Made by a program: the position numbers and the translations under genes
The notes under the pieces: model-generated
Told to the model about the DNA's origin: nothing
The model's database searches: none
The model's input: only the letters and a program-made list of their open reading frames with translations
In this document: in pieces, positions 9,623-18,934 of the stretch
Layout of the letters: every line of letters begins with the position of its first letter
How positions within the stretch are numbered: position 1 is the first letter of the stretch
From: Ancylomarina euxina
GTDB lineage: Bacteria; Bacteroidota; Bacteroidia; Bacteroidales; Marinifilaceae
Length of the DNA: 64,000 bases
Direction: 5' to 3'
NCBI RefSeq assembly: GCF_003863355.1
Contig: NZ_QQWG01000002.1
Location: 310,001-374,000 of the forward strand

Positions 9623-10390
9623 ATGAATTTGAATTTGAAAAACCCGATTGCATTCTTCGATTTAGAAACAACTGGGATTAATGTATCGAAAGATCGAATT
9701 GTTGAAATTGCTATTGTTAAGATTAGCCCAAATGGTAAAGAGGAAACCAAAACTTACCGCGTGAATCCAACGATTCCAATTCCTCCAGAAACGACTGCCA
9801 TTCATGGTATTAGTGATGAGGATGTGAAGGATGAACCAACTTTTAAGGAAATTGGTAAAACAATTGCCAAATACATTGAAGGTTGCGATTTGGCTGGATA
9901 TAATTCAAATCGATTTGATATTCCTCTTTTGGCTGAGGAGTTTTTAAGAGCTGACATTGATGTTGACATGAGGAAACGTAAGTTCGTTGATGTGCAAACC
10001 ATTTTTCATAAAATGGAACAGCGTACTTTGACTGCAGCCTATAAATTCTATTGTGGGAAAGATCTTGAAGGTGCTCACGGTGCAGAGGCAGATACTTTAG
10101 CAACTTATGAGGTGTTGAAATCTCAATTGGACAAGTATGAGAATTTGGAGAATGATATTGATTATCTATCGAAGTTTTCTACTCAGAATAAGAATGCGGA
10201 TTTTGCTGGCATGATTGTGTTTGATAAAAAAGGTGTTGAGACATTTAATTTTGGCAAGAATAAGGGCAAGGCTGTTGAAGATGTATTAAAAGAGCAACCT
10301 GGATATTATGGATGGATCATGAACAATGATTTTCCACTTTATACCAAGAAAGTTCTAACTGAAATTAAGCTTAGAAATTTTAATATGTAA
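9623..10390 (+). CDS. DnaQ-like 3'-5' exonuclease
   Basis: This 255-residue DEDDh-family exonuclease shows ExoI FFDLETTGI (residues 12-20), ExoII GYNSNRFDIPLL and ExoIII HGAEADTLATYEVL with the catalytic His and Asp. The C-terminal 60 residues (FNFGKNKGKAVEDV to YYGWIMNNDFPLYT) resemble the small DUF3820-type tail often fused to such exonucleases. It lies downstream of dnaN, consistent with a role in proofreading or repair, though whether it is the replicative epsilon subunit cannot be told from sequence. Confidence 0.9.
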   Translation: MNLNLKNPIAFFDLETTGINVSKDRIVEIAIVKISPNGKEETKTYRVNPTIPIPPETTAIHGISDEDVKDEPTFKEIGKTIAKYIEGCDLAGYNSNRFDIPLLAEEFLRADIDVDMRKRKFVDVQTIFHKMEQRTLTAAYKFYCGKDLEGAHGAEADTLATYEVLKSQLDKYENLENDIDYLSKFSTQNKNADFAGMIVFDKKGVETFNFGKNKGKAVEDVLKEQPGYYGWIMNNDFPLYTKKVLTEIKLRNFNM

Positions 10391-10425
10391 GTCGTTTATT
10401 GGATAACGAATAAAAGTGATAAGAA

Positions 10426-11037
10426 ATGAAGATTTTAGCTATAGGAAGAAACTATGTGGAGCATGCGAAAGAATTGAGTAACCCTGTGCCTACAGAGCCA
10501 GTGGTTTTCTCAATGCCTGATTCTGCACTTTTAAAAAGCAATAACGATTTTTACTACCCAGATTTCTCAAATGATATTCATCATGAAGTTGAAGTTGTGG
10601 TTAAAATTAATAGAGTAGGGAAGAATATTCCTATTGAATTTGCTCATCGTTACTACGAAGAGCTAGCTTTAGGAATTGACTTTACTGCTCGCGATATTCA
10701 AGCAGAATGCAAGAAAAAAGGCCTGCCATGGGAGAAAGCTAAAGCTTTTGATGGCGCTGCTCCTATTTCTAAATTCGTACCTAAAACTCAGTTCAAAGAT
10801 GTAAATGCTCTGAACTTTAGTTTGAATATTAATGGTAAGAGAGTTCAAGTGGGAAACACATCTGATTTGATTTTCTCAATTGATTATCTGATTAGTTACC
10901 TATCGAAATATTTCACGCTAAAAATTGGTGATTTAATTTATACCGGAACACCTGAAGGGGTCGGTCCTGTTAAAATTGGTGATCATTTAGAAGGGGAGTT
11001 GGAGGGCGAAAAGCTACTCGATTTTCATGTTCGATAG
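10426..11037 (+). CDS. Fumarylacetoacetate hydrolase family protein
   Basis: The 203-residue protein begins MKILAIGRNYVEHAKEL. It carries the metal-binding acidic pattern HHEVEVVV (about residues 47-54), GIDFTARDIQ, KAFDGAAPIS, and the C-terminal LKIGDLIYTGTPEGVGPV. These are hallmarks of the short FAH / YcgM-type hydratase-hydrolase-decarboxylase family, which acts on acylpyruvates or oxaloacetate. The exact substrate cannot be told. It starts 35 bases after the exonuclease gene and is probably co-transcribed; a strong terminator follows. Confidence 0.9.
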   Translation: MKILAIGRNYVEHAKELSNPVPTEPVVFSMPDSALLKSNNDFYYPDFSNDIHHEVEVVVKINRVGKNIPIEFAHRYYEELALGIDFTARDIQAECKKKGLPWEKAKAFDGAAPISKFVPKTQFKDVNALNFSLNINGKRVQVGNTSDLIFSIDYLISYLSKYFTLKIGDLIYTGTPEGVGPVKIGDHLEGELEGEKLLDFHVR

Positions 11038-11120
11038 ACTTGATTTTATTAGAAACGAATTAAATTGATTTCATCTTCAGAGGATGTCTTCAGTTTGAAT
11101 TAAAGATATTTAACCTTAAT

Positions 11121-11154
11121 AGTGGCTTTAGATTGTTTCTAAAGCCACTGTTTT
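11121..11154 (+). terminator. Strong rho-independent terminator
   Basis: A 12-bp perfect stem (AGTGGCTTTAGA / TCTAAAGCCACT) is followed by GTTTT. It closes the dnaN-exonuclease-FAH unit. Confidence 0.8.
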
Positions 11155-11269
11155 GTGAAGGCCTGATTCGATTAGGTTTTTAATCCCTATGGGTATGGTT
11201 TGGCTTTCTGAACAAGGTTTTGTGCCTTTGCATTTTCAGTGAAATGCTTTAAAGTATAGCAAACATGTG

Positions 11270-11277
11270 TATCTTTG
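11270..11277 (+). promoter_or_regulatory. Candidate -7 box for the acyl-CoA ligase gene
   Basis: TATCTTTG matches TAnnTTTG, 26 bases before the ATG at 11304. No clear -33 element was seen. Confidence 0.4.
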
Positions 11278-11303
11278 GGATGATTTACAACTAAAAAAGT
11301 TAT

Positions 11304-13100
11304 ATGAATTATCAACATTGGGGCAAGCATCTTCGCCAAAGATTTGAAAAATTTGGTGACAAGACTGCCATGTGTTACAAGAATGAGACTAGTGGGGAAT
11401 GGGTTGATGTTAGTTGGTGTGAATTTGGCATTCAAACCAGACAAGTTTCAAAGGCTCTTTTAAAATTAGGGATTGGCATACAGGAGAGTGTTGCTATATT
11501 TTCTCAAAACATGCCTGAGTGGATTGTTGCTGACCTTGCTATCATGAGTGTGCGTGGTGTAACCGTTCCTATATATCCAACGAATTCAACAACAGAAGCA
11601 AAATATATTCTTAAAGATGCTGCCGTTCAAGCCATCTTTGTTGGTGAACAAGAGCAGTATGATAGAACCATGGAGCTTATAAATGAATGCTCCGATATTA
11701 AAATGGTTATTGTTTTCGATAAGACTGTTAAAATAAGCGATCATCAGCAATCAATATATTGGGATGAGTTTATTGAGATGGGAAAAGCTTCACGTTTGGG
11801 AAAAGATTTTGATGCTCGATTCGAGACAGCAAGTCTGGATGATTTAGCTACGCTTATTTATACTTCGGGGACTACTGGTGAGCCTAAAGGTGTGATGATC
11901 GACCACAATAATATTACGGCCGTTCTTCGTTCTCATGATATTGAACTGAATTTGACTGATGATGAGGTTTCTCTTAGTTTCTTACCATTAAGCCATGTTT
12001 ACGAGCGTGGTTGGACTTTCTTTTGTTTACATAGAGGCTTTAAGATTTATTTCAACCGTGACCCAAAGCAAATTGGTCCGACTATGAAAGAGGCTAGGCC
12101 AACCATAATGTGTACGGTGCCTCGTATTTACGAGAAAATATATTCAGCCATTCAGGATAAGAGTAATGAAGCTTCTGGTATCAAGTTGAAAATATTGAAT
12201 TGGTCTTTAAAGATTGGAGAACTTCGCAATAATCAATACAAGCGTTTCGAGAAGAAAGTGCCTTTTGGATTAAAATTAAAATTCAAACTTGCCGATAAAT
12301 TAGTATTGAGTAAGTTTCGCGATATTTTTGGAGGACGCATTAATTTCACACCTTGTGGAGGTGCGCCTTTATCAGCAGAAATTTTAGCATTTTTCCATTC
12401 TGTAGGTATGAATGTTAAAATGGGATATGGTCTTACAGAAACGATGGCAACTGTATGTCTTTATGGCGATACACACATCGATTTCAATACCACAGGTAAA
12501 ACACTGAATGGTGTTGAGATTAAGATTGGTGATAACGATGAGATCTTAGTTAAGGGACCCGGCGTAATGCGAGGTTATTACAAAAAGCCAGAGGAGACTG
12601 CCAAAGTGATGAAAGATGGCTGGTTTTGCACAGGTGACGCAGGTCGAATTGATGAGAATGGAAATTTAAAGATCACCGATAGAATCAAAGATTTGATGAA
12701 AACTTCGGGAGGTAAATATATTGCTCCTCAGAAGTTGGAAACAACTTTAATAAACGATCAATTTATCGAACAGGTTGCCGTAATTGGTGATTGTCAGAAA
12801 TATGTAACAGCTCTGGCTGTTCCTGCTTTTGAACCCTTAAGACAATATGCAAAAAAGCATAATATTTCTTTCGATTCTATTGAAGATTTAATTGCAAACT
12901 CCCAAATTGTAGAATTTTTTGAGAAGCGATTTGAAGATATGCAGAAGGAGTTTTCTCGATTTGAGAAAATCAAGAAGTTTACTCTTTTACCTAAGGAATT
13001 CTCAATGGAAGCCGGTGAAATTACTTCAACGCTTAAGCTAAAACGAAAAGTGATTCAAGAAAAGTACAAGCATCTTATCGAAAAAATGTATAAGGATTAG
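11304..13100 (+). CDS. Long-chain fatty acid--CoA ligase (AMP-forming)
   Basis: This 598-residue ANL-superfamily enzyme has the P-loop-like motif LIYTSGTTGEPKGVM (about residues 191-205), LPLSHVYERGW, the adenine-binding GYGLTETMATVC, and the hinge/catalytic region TGDAGRIDENGNLKITDRIKD. The C-terminal domain includes KTSGGKYIAPQKLE, where the catalytic Lys is expected further along. Length and the HVYERGW-type motif fit FadD15/long-chain ligases that activate fatty acids for beta-oxidation or phospholipid synthesis. It is monocistronic, between two terminators. Confidence 0.92.
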   Translation: MNYQHWGKHLRQRFEKFGDKTAMCYKNETSGEWVDVSWCEFGIQTRQVSKALLKLGIGIQESVAIFSQNMPEWIVADLAIMSVRGVTVPIYPTNSTTEAKYILKDAAVQAIFVGEQEQYDRTMELINECSDIKMVIVFDKTVKISDHQQSIYWDEFIEMGKASRLGKDFDARFETASLDDLATLIYTSGTTGEPKGVMIDHNNITAVLRSHDIELNLTDDEVSLSFLPLSHVYERGWTFFCLHRGFKIYFNRDPKQIGPTMKEARPTIMCTVPRIYEKIYSAIQDKSNEASGIKLKILNWSLKIGELRNNQYKRFEKKVPFGLKLKFKLADKLVLSKFRDIFGGRINFTPCGGAPLSAEILAFFHSVGMNVKMGYGLTETMATVCLYGDTHIDFNTTGKTLNGVEIKIGDNDEILVKGPGVMRGYYKKPEETAKVMKDGWFCTGDAGRIDENGNLKITDRIKDLMKTSGGKYIAPQKLETTLINDQFIEQVAVIGDCQKYVTALAVPAFEPLRQYAKKHNISFDSIEDLIANSQIVEFFEKRFEDMQKEFSRFEKIKKFTLLPKEFSMEAGEITSTLKLKRKVIQEKYKHLIEKMYKD

Positions 13101-13121
13101 GACTTGAATTTAAGATATATG

Positions 13122-13157
13122 AAGCCGATGGAATATAATTCTATCGGCTTTTTTATT
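13122..13157 (+). terminator. Rho-independent terminator after the acyl-CoA ligase gene
   Basis: AAGCCGAT pairs with ATCGGCTT around a 13-base loop whose ends can extend the stem, and a T run follows. Confidence 0.75.
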
Positions 13158-13326
13158 TTCGGTCATTTATGTTGTTAAAATCTGTTATTTCCGAAAAGGT
13201 TTTGCTCATGTTCTTTCCTTAAAATCAAAAAACTTATACCTTTAGGACTCTTAAAAATAGATCTTCAATTTATTGATTCTCTTTTTAAGATCTGAAACTT
13301 ATATAAATACTTAAAACACAATAATA

Positions 13327-14790
13327 ATGAGCAAAGAAATTTTAAGCTTGGAACCTAAAGCAATTTGGGAAAACTTTTATTCACTAACTCAAATTCCTCG
13401 TCCATCTAAGCACGAAGATGCCATTCAGGCATTTATGGTAAAATTTGGTGAAGACTTAGGTCTTGAGACGATCAAAGATGAAGTAGGAAACATCATTATT
13501 AAGAAGCCAGCTACTCCAGGAATGGAAGATAGAATGGGTGTTATCATGCAAGGTCACCTTGATATGGTTCCTCAGAAGAATTCTGATACTGATCATGATT
13601 TTGAAAAAGATCCTATCGAAACTTATGTAGATGGTGAGTGGTTGACAGCTAACGGAACGACTCTTGGTGCTGATAATGGTATGGGTGTTGCTGCTGCAAT
13701 GGCTGTTCTTCAAGCTACTGATTTGGTACATGGTCCTGTTGAGGCTTTATTTACATCTGATGAGGAAACTGGAATGACTGGAGCTTTTGGTCTTAAAGCT
13801 GGTGTTCTTGATGGTGATATTCTTTTGAATATGGACTCAGAGGACGAAGGTGAATTATATGTTGGATGTGCTGGTGGTATTGATGCTAACATTACTTTCA
13901 AAAATAAATTAACTGAAACACCTAAGAAAACTGTTGCTTTCAAGTTGAACATGAAAGGTCTTAAAGGTGGTCACTCAGGAATGGAAATTATTTTAGGAAG
14001 AGGCAACTCAAACAAATTGTTATTCCGTTTCTTGAAGCATGCGACTAAAAACTTCGGCTTACGTATTTCTTCTGTTGATGGTGGTTCATTACGTAATGCT
14101 ATTCCACGTGAGTCTTTTGCTGTTGTTGTAGTTCCTGAGAAGCATGTTGATGCTTGTGCTGCATCATTGAAAGAGTACGAAGAGATTTTCAAAGCAGAGC
14201 TAAGTGGTGTTGAGCCAGATCTAACTTTCTTTGCAGAGCCATGTGATTTGCCTAAGTTGGTAATGAAGGGTAAACTTCAGAACCGATTAATTGATGCAAT
14301 TTATGCTTGTCCTAACGGCGTTATTCGTATGAGTGATGCAATGCCTGGTTTGGTTGAGACTTCAAACAACCTTGCTCGTGTATATAGCGACGATAAAAAA
14401 ATCATGATTCAGACTTTGATGCGTTCTTCAGTGAACTCTGCGAAAGAAGATTTGGGTGAAATGATTTCTTCAGTATTTACTTTAGCAGGTGCTAAGATTG
14501 TATTAGAAGGTGAGTATCCAGGTTGGAAGCCAAATATGGATTCTCCAATTTTGAAAACCATGCAAAACGTTTATAACGAGAAGTATGGTAAGATTCCTGA
14601 GATCAAAGCGATTCACGCTGGATTAGAGTGTGGTTTGTTAGGTGCTAATTACCCACATTGGGATATGATTTCATTCGGCCCAACAATTCGTTTCCCTCAC
14701 TCTCCAGATGAGAAAGTGAAGATCGATACCGTTCAGAAATTCTGGGATTTCACGGTTGAAACTCTTAAAAATATTCCTTCGAAGAACTAA
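13327..14790 (+). CDS. pepD: Aminoacyl-histidine dipeptidase (M20C, PepD)
   Basis: This 487-residue metallopeptidase of family M20C hydrolyses Xaa-His dipeptides such as carnosine. Visible metal ligands are MQGHLDMVPQ (His and Asp) with the linked GTTLGADNGMGVA, then TSDEETGMTGAFGL and LNMDSEDEGELYVG. The dimerisation region begins GLKGGHSGMEI, and the last ligand region is IHAGLECGLLG followed by FGPTIRFPHSPDE. Length and motif order match PepD. It is monocistronic, with a terminator 23 bases downstream. Confidence 0.95.
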   Translation: MSKEILSLEPKAIWENFYSLTQIPRPSKHEDAIQAFMVKFGEDLGLETIKDEVGNIIIKKPATPGMEDRMGVIMQGHLDMVPQKNSDTDHDFEKDPIETYVDGEWLTANGTTLGADNGMGVAAAMAVLQATDLVHGPVEALFTSDEETGMTGAFGLKAGVLDGDILLNMDSEDEGELYVGCAGGIDANITFKNKLTETPKKTVAFKLNMKGLKGGHSGMEIILGRGNSNKLLFRFLKHATKNFGLRISSVDGGSLRNAIPRESFAVVVVPEKHVDACAASLKEYEEIFKAELSGVEPDLTFFAEPCDLPKLVMKGKLQNRLIDAIYACPNGVIRMSDAMPGLVETSNNLARVYSDDKKIMIQTLMRSSVNSAKEDLGEMISSVFTLAGAKIVLEGEYPGWKPNMDSPILKTMQNVYNEKYGKIPEIKAIHAGLECGLLGANYPHWDMISFGPTIRFPHSPDEKVKIDTVQKFWDFTVETLKNIPSKN

Positions 14791-14812
14791 TTGCTTCGTG
14801 ATATATAATCAT

Positions 14813-14842
14813 ACAGCCCGGCTTCACAGTCGGGCTGTTTTT
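14813..14842 (+). terminator. Rho-independent terminator after pepD
   Basis: ACAGCCCG pairs with CGGGCTGT and is followed by TTTTTG. Confidence 0.8.
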
Positions 14843-14861
14843 GTTTAAACACTACATGGAT

Positions 14862-14912
14862 AACCTGACAGGTTAAATAAATAAGACGCAAGTAAACCTG
14901 TCAGGTTTTTTA
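14862..14912. repeat. Nested palindrome pair (AACCTGACAGGTT / AACCTGTCAGGTT)
   Basis: AACCTGACAGGTT at 14862-14874 is the exact reverse complement of AACCTGTCAGGTT at 14895-14907. Each copy is also almost a palindrome by itself. A T run follows the second copy, so the structure could act as a second terminator. It may also be a mobile extragenic palindrome. Confidence 0.6.
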
Positions 14913-15010
14913 GAGGGGGTAGAAAACTCCCGTAAGCACTTCGAAGTTACCTGCAGGCAGTAAAACACATTTTGAGGGTATCTAAAAAACATCCTTTAGG
15001 CACTTCTGAA

Positions 15011-15206
15011 GTTCAAAGAGTATGAAAATAAGTGACTGCGCGCACTTAAAAAGGTACCTGGGGTATGTAAAAGAGTTCAAGCAGTATGAAAATAAGTGAC
15101 TGCTTGCACTTAAAAAGATACAAGGGGTATGTAAAAAACATCTCACAGGATGTAAAAGAGTTCAAGCAGTATGAAAATAAGTGACTGCTTGCACTTAAAA
15201 AGATAC
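15011..15206. repeat. Three copies of a 47-base intergenic repeat
   Basis: Copies lie at 15011-15057, 15075-15121 and 15160-15206, with start-to-start distances of 64 and 85 bases. Copies 2 and 3 appear identical, while copy 1 differs at a few positions. Each holds a core AAGTGACTGCTTGCACTT with inverted ends AAGTG/CACTT. In copies 2 and 3 a second inverted pair CAAGCAG/CTGCTTG overlaps it. Spacers share GGGGTATGTAAAA. No open reading frame of note runs through; it fills most of the pepD-DUF2062 gap. Confidence 0.75.
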
Positions 15207-15249
15207 CCTCTGAAATTCAGGAATCGCTGTTTGTCCCATAAAAGATACG

Positions 15250-15287
15250 ATTGAAATGATGAAACTGATTTACTTCATCATTTCAAT
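15250..15287. repeat. 14-bp perfect hairpin in the pepD-DUF2062 gap
   Basis: ATTGAAATGATGAA at 15250-15263 pairs with TTCATCATTTCAAT at 15274-15287 around a 10-base loop. There is no T run directly after it, so it is not a typical terminator. The remaining gap bases up to 15452 show nothing else recognisable. Confidence 0.6.
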
Positions 15288-15452
15288 GGTCTCAGTCTTT
15301 AGCATCTCTTATTGTTTCATCAGTTTAGTTATCTAGTTACCGCCCTGATATTTCAATGCTAAACGAAGGACTTAATTGTTAATTGTCAGTGTGATATGGC
15401 TTGTATGTTATTTACAAACAGAGCTTGTTTCGATTTACTATTAACGAAATAG

Positions 15453-15929
15453 TTATGCATCATTCAAATTCCCTCGAAACCTCTTTAAAAGAAGATAGAA
15501 CATTAAATAAAAAAATATTCCAAGCCCCGAAGCTACAATCAACGATCCTAAAGCAAATTGTAAATAATTCTCGCCTAATTTACTTAGATTCATTAAGTCA
15601 GGAATATCCTCCTGGAATTCTCCATGTAAAAGGAGAGCTCCAGTCTGATAACCAGCAATAACAATAAGAGGAATTAATGGTGGTACACTGCTGATATTGA
15701 CAGTAATTAAAGTAAGAACCTTGTTTAATTTTAATAGCAATGCTAATGATATTGCAAGCACTGTTTGAAAACCCCAAGCTGGAGAAAATGCAAGAAATAT
15801 ACCTAAGGCTAATGATAAGGCGATTGTTGTATTTGTATTTTCAGCGCATCTAATTTCACTAACAATTGCCTTTTTTACTTTTTCTAACTTTAATCGTCTC
15901 AAAATGGTTTGATAGCTCATTCTTTTCAT
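15453..15929 (-). CDS. DUF2062 membrane protein
   Basis: This 158-residue protein has a basic N-terminus (MSYQTILRRLKLEKVKKAI) and then hydrophobic segments at about 35-70, 75-98 and 122-145. The core ALGIFLAFSPAWGFQTVLAI and the following NISSVPPLIPLIV are the DUF2062 signature (G-x-F-x-x-x-x-P-x-x-G-x-Q; P-x-x-P). The family is often a membrane partner of glycosyltransferases, but here no such neighbour exists and the role is unknown. Confidence 0.8.
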   Translation of the reverse strand: MKRMSYQTILRRLKLEKVKKAIVSEIRCAENTNTTIALSLALGIFLAFSPAWGFQTVLAISLALLLKLNKVLTLITVNISSVPPLIPLIVIAGYQTGALLLHGEFQEDIPDLMNLSKLGENYLQFALGSLIVASGLGIFFYLMFYLLLKRFRGNLNDA

Positions 15930-15976
15930 TCTTTATCAAAACCACATAATTTTGATACTTGTTTAAAACTACTTAT

Positions 15977-17083
15977 CTATCTCATCATTTTGATCGTTTC
16001 AGCCTCAAGTGTCAGATAACTTCCCATCAGGTTGGCGGTCATACAGGAATGAATAGGTAGAATACCAATAAGGTCACCCACTTTGTATTCATTGAATAAT
16101 GCTTCGTTGCATTTAATAATACCATGTTCTTGCGATAGGCTTGCCAAAAATCCACCTCCTCTTATGGGACTCCATCCATCTGGATTGATGTCGACTAAAG
16201 AACCAAAAAGTTTGGTGCCTTCATCGTCAGCCTCAAGATATTCTTTTGAGAAGTGAACACCACCTCCATAAATTACAATCTCATTTCTATCAGCATGTTT
16301 AGCGATGATAGGACAAGCCATTGCTACTGCAATTTCATTTTCTTCACACGATCCCAAAACGAATTGCATCATATCATAAAAGGCAAAGTTACCAGGACGA
16401 ATTTCGTCGATTCCAAAAAACTCGTCGCTGATGCTACAAGCAGGTGTATCACCTAGTGAAACCTCCAGATCAGGAAACTGAGATCTGAAAACATCCTTAA
16501 GTTCGTTTAAATCGAGAACCGTTTTTTTGTGATACTTGTGAATTTCTTCAGCATCACTAGCCTTATAGTTGTGACCTGAGTGCGCAAGAAAACCTTTGAA
16601 TTCAAGGCGGGTGGAGGCTTTTATATAATCGAGTAAATTTTGAATGCTTTTAGTATCGTCAGCAGCAATACCTGTGCGATGGTAGCCTGTGTCTATCTTG
16701 ATATAAGCGTTTACCTTGTTGTTTAGCTCAGCTTCAAGATGATGAATACTTTCTGCGGATTCAACTAAAATATTGAGCTTGATTTTTCCAGCTAATTCGT
16801 CAACGATATCCATCTCTCTTAAGTTGACTGGCATGGCAACCGTAATATCTTCCCATTTATTGTCAGCAAAATACTGAGCCATTTTTAGAGAGGATACTGC
16901 AATTTTGTTGACACCCAGCTCACGAAACCATTCTGCAACTTCAGCCGATTGATGTGTTTTAAAATGTGGACGAAAGCTTAGGTTGCATCTTTTAGCTCGA
17001 TCGAGCATATTTTCGATATTGCTGATACATTTTTTCTTATCTAGTAAAAGTGTCGGTTGTTTGATGTGTATTCTGATATCCAT
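15977..17083 (-). CDS. D-threonine aldolase / DSD1-type PLP enzyme
   Basis: This 368-residue alanine-racemase-fold enzyme has FRPHFKTHQSAEVAEW near residues 37-52 (the PLP-lysine region of D-threonine aldolase and D-serine dehydratase relatives). It continues with NILVESAESIHHLE, YIKIDTGYHRTGI and GDTPACS, and the C-terminal metal-binding half contains IYGGGVHFSKE and GILPIHSCMTANLM (His and Cys ligands). The family cleaves or dehydrates D-hydroxy amino acids using PLP and a divalent metal; the exact substrate cannot be fixed. It is probably independent of pncB, which lies 129 bases upstream. Confidence 0.85.
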   Translation of the reverse strand: MDIRIHIKQPTLLLDKKKCISNIENMLDRAKRCNLSFRPHFKTHQSAEVAEWFRELGVNKIAVSSLKMAQYFADNKWEDITVAMPVNLREMDIVDELAGKIKLNILVESAESIHHLEAELNNKVNAYIKIDTGYHRTGIAADDTKSIQNLLDYIKASTRLEFKGFLAHSGHNYKASDAEEIHKYHKKTVLDLNELKDVFRSQFPDLEVSLGDTPACSISDEFFGIDEIRPGNFAFYDMMQFVLGSCEENEIAVAMACPIIAKHADRNEIVIYGGGVHFSKEYLEADDEGTKLFGSLVDINPDGWSPIRGGGFLASLSQEHGIIKCNEALFNEYKVGDLIGILPIHSCMTANLMGSYLTLEAETIKMMR

Positions 17084-17212
17084 GGCTTATTAAAAAATTG
17101 TTTTACTCGATATCATGCATAAGCTTATTAAAGAGTAACTTTATGTGTGTTTTATAGTGACAATGAGTTATTTGGATTTAAATCTCAATTCTCATGTTTA
17201 AAATCTATTGAT

Positions 17213-18631
17213 TTAGTTCATTTTATTTTGAATGCCTTTAAGCATCTCATTCTTCAAATTAAGAACTTTCTCAGAAACTCCAACTTTATAAATATGAGGA
17301 CTGATAAAACGTTTGTGTTCATCAGGCAGCTGAGCAAATCGCTTTTTCAAGTAAGCATTTATCTCATTTGGGCTTTGTTCTTCAATTAAGATGTTGCCAT
17401 TATCCATAACCAGATGATTCAAGGTTTCAGCTGTGCAATCTTTCAGTTCTGTTGTTTTGTGCGAATGAAAAGGGTGGTAGATTTGATCAGCCTTCTCTTC
17501 TTCAACAAGTAAAATGGCATCCCGAAAGAACATCCCATCTTGATCGAGGTAGCGGACAACCTTTTTCTTTCCGGGCAGGGTCATTTTTTCAACGTTCTCA
17601 GAGACTTTAAGACAGGGGTTATCGTTGTTTTCAACCAGCTTGTAAACGCCATCAAGAGCGCCCGTATCATTCCCAGTTACCAATTCCGTACCTACGCCGT
17701 AGCCATCAATTCTGGCACCTTGTTCATTCAAACTTTTAATGACGTATTCGTTCAATTGGTTCGATGCAAATATTTGAACATAAGACAAATCAGCTTTGTC
17801 CAGCATCTCACGTCCTTTCTTACTTAAATAAGCTAAGTCGCCACTATCTAAACGAATACCGACGAGTTTATGACCTTTCTTTTCTAACTCTTTTGCTATA
17901 AGAATCGCATTGGGTATTCCTGATTTTAGTGTATTGTAGGTGTCTACAAGCAAAACTGTGGTGTCAGGATTTATCTCGGCATACTGGCGAAATGCATTTA
18001 TTTCTTTCTCGAAGCTCTGAACCCAGGCATGAGCTTGCGTTCCACTCACAGGAATACCATAATTAAACGCAGCATAGACATTCGATGTAGAATTAGCTCC
18101 ACCAATAATGGCAGCTCTACTGGCGTGAATTCCACCCAAACCCTGAGCTCTGCGTAATCCAAAATCGGCAAAAGTTTTATCACCAATAACCGAACGAATA
18201 CGACAGGCTTTAGTCGCAATTAATGATTGAAAATTGAGATAATTCAAAAGCATTGTTTCAATCAATAAACATTCAATCATATTGCCTTCAACTCGTATAA
18301 TTGGCTCGTATGGAAAAGCGATCTCTCCCTCTTTCATGCTAAATATCTTCCCTTTAAATCTGAAATCTTTCAAATACGCTAAGAATTCATCTCTTAAACC
18401 AGCTTGTTTAAGAAAAGCAAGGTTTTCTTTGTTGTATGAGAATTTGGATAAAATACTGAGAAGATCTTGTAAACCTGCAAAAACAATATAACCTCCCTTA
18501 TAAGGGTTGGTTCTAAAGAAATAATCGAATGTGCTTGTTTCATTTTGTTTGCCACTGTAAAAGTAGGCTTGAGCCATAGTGAGCTCATAAAAATCGGTAT
18601 ACAGTCCTGTGTTTTGAGTCAGTGTTTGCAT
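17213..18631 (-). CDS. pncB: Nicotinate phosphoribosyltransferase
   Basis: NAPRTase converts nicotinate and PRPP to nicotinate mononucleotide in NAD salvage. The 472-residue protein starts MQTLTQNTGLYTDFYELTMAQAYF-like (typical TDxYELTM). It has FADFGLRRAQG, SNVYAAFNYGIPVSGTQAHAW (with the autophosphorylated-His-type GTxAHAW), LLVDTYNTLKSGI, GIRLDSGDLAYLS, and YGVGTELVTG. Length and motif order are those of the bacterial enzyme. A -7 box lies about 27 bases before the start. Confidence 0.95.
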   Translation of the reverse strand: MQTLTQNTGLYTDFYELTMAQAYFYSGKQNETSTFDYFFRTNPYKGGYIVFAGLQDLLSILSKFSYNKENLAFLKQAGLRDEFLAYLKDFRFKGKIFSMKEGEIAFPYEPIIRVEGNMIECLLIETMLLNYLNFQSLIATKACRIRSVIGDKTFADFGLRRAQGLGGIHASRAAIIGGANSTSNVYAAFNYGIPVSGTQAHAWVQSFEKEINAFRQYAEINPDTTVLLVDTYNTLKSGIPNAILIAKELEKKGHKLVGIRLDSGDLAYLSKKGREMLDKADLSYVQIFASNQLNEYVIKSLNEQGARIDGYGVGTELVTGNDTGALDGVYKLVENNDNPCLKVSENVEKMTLPGKKKVVRYLDQDGMFFRDAILLVEEEKADQIYHPFHSHKTTELKDCTAETLNHLVMDNGNILIEEQSPNEINAYLKKRFAQLPDEHKRFISPHIYKVGVSEKVLNLKNEMLKGIQNKMN

Positions 18632-18657
18632 CTTTTTAGTCTAAATAAGTCAGACAC

Positions 18658-18665
18658 CAAAGATA
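18658..18665 (-). promoter_or_regulatory. Candidate -7 box for pncB
   Basis: On the minus strand TATCTTTG matches TAnnTTTG and lies 27 bases upstream of the pncB ATG. No good -33 element was seen. Confidence 0.4.
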
Positions 18666-18859
18666 GGGACAAAGTTTGAAGGATGGCTAGCTGGAGATCT
18701 TAAAGTACGAGTAATACATCAATATGTTATTTGAAACTTATTCACAATTCGAGAAAAGTCAAGTTTAATAGGTTTGTGTCAACAGGCAATCTAATAGCTT
18801 GTTATGTCAGGATTATAGTTTTCTACTGACTACGGTGAACCTAAAACATAAAGCTCAGT

Positions 18860-18890
18860 TTTGCTTGTCTCAGTATAAATCTTAATTTAG
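18860..18890 (+). promoter_or_regulatory. Promoter of first MFS transporter, conserved with the second copy
   Basis: TTTG (18860-18863), a 19-base spacer and TAATTTAG (18883-18890) form a Bacteroidota-like promoter. The same TTTG-N19-TAATTTAG, including the preceding ATCT, occurs at the same distance before the second transporter, which supports a real function. The rest of the gap 18632-18859 shows nothing recognisable apart from the pncB box. Confidence 0.55.
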
Positions 18891-18934
18891 CGTCCGCTAA
18901 AACAATAACTTAAACGAAATAAAAATTTAAAAAC

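Noticed and set aside
15011-15206. Possible CRISPR array
   Set aside because: There are only three repeats with unequal spacers (17 and 38 bases) that themselves share sequence, and no cas gene is nearby.
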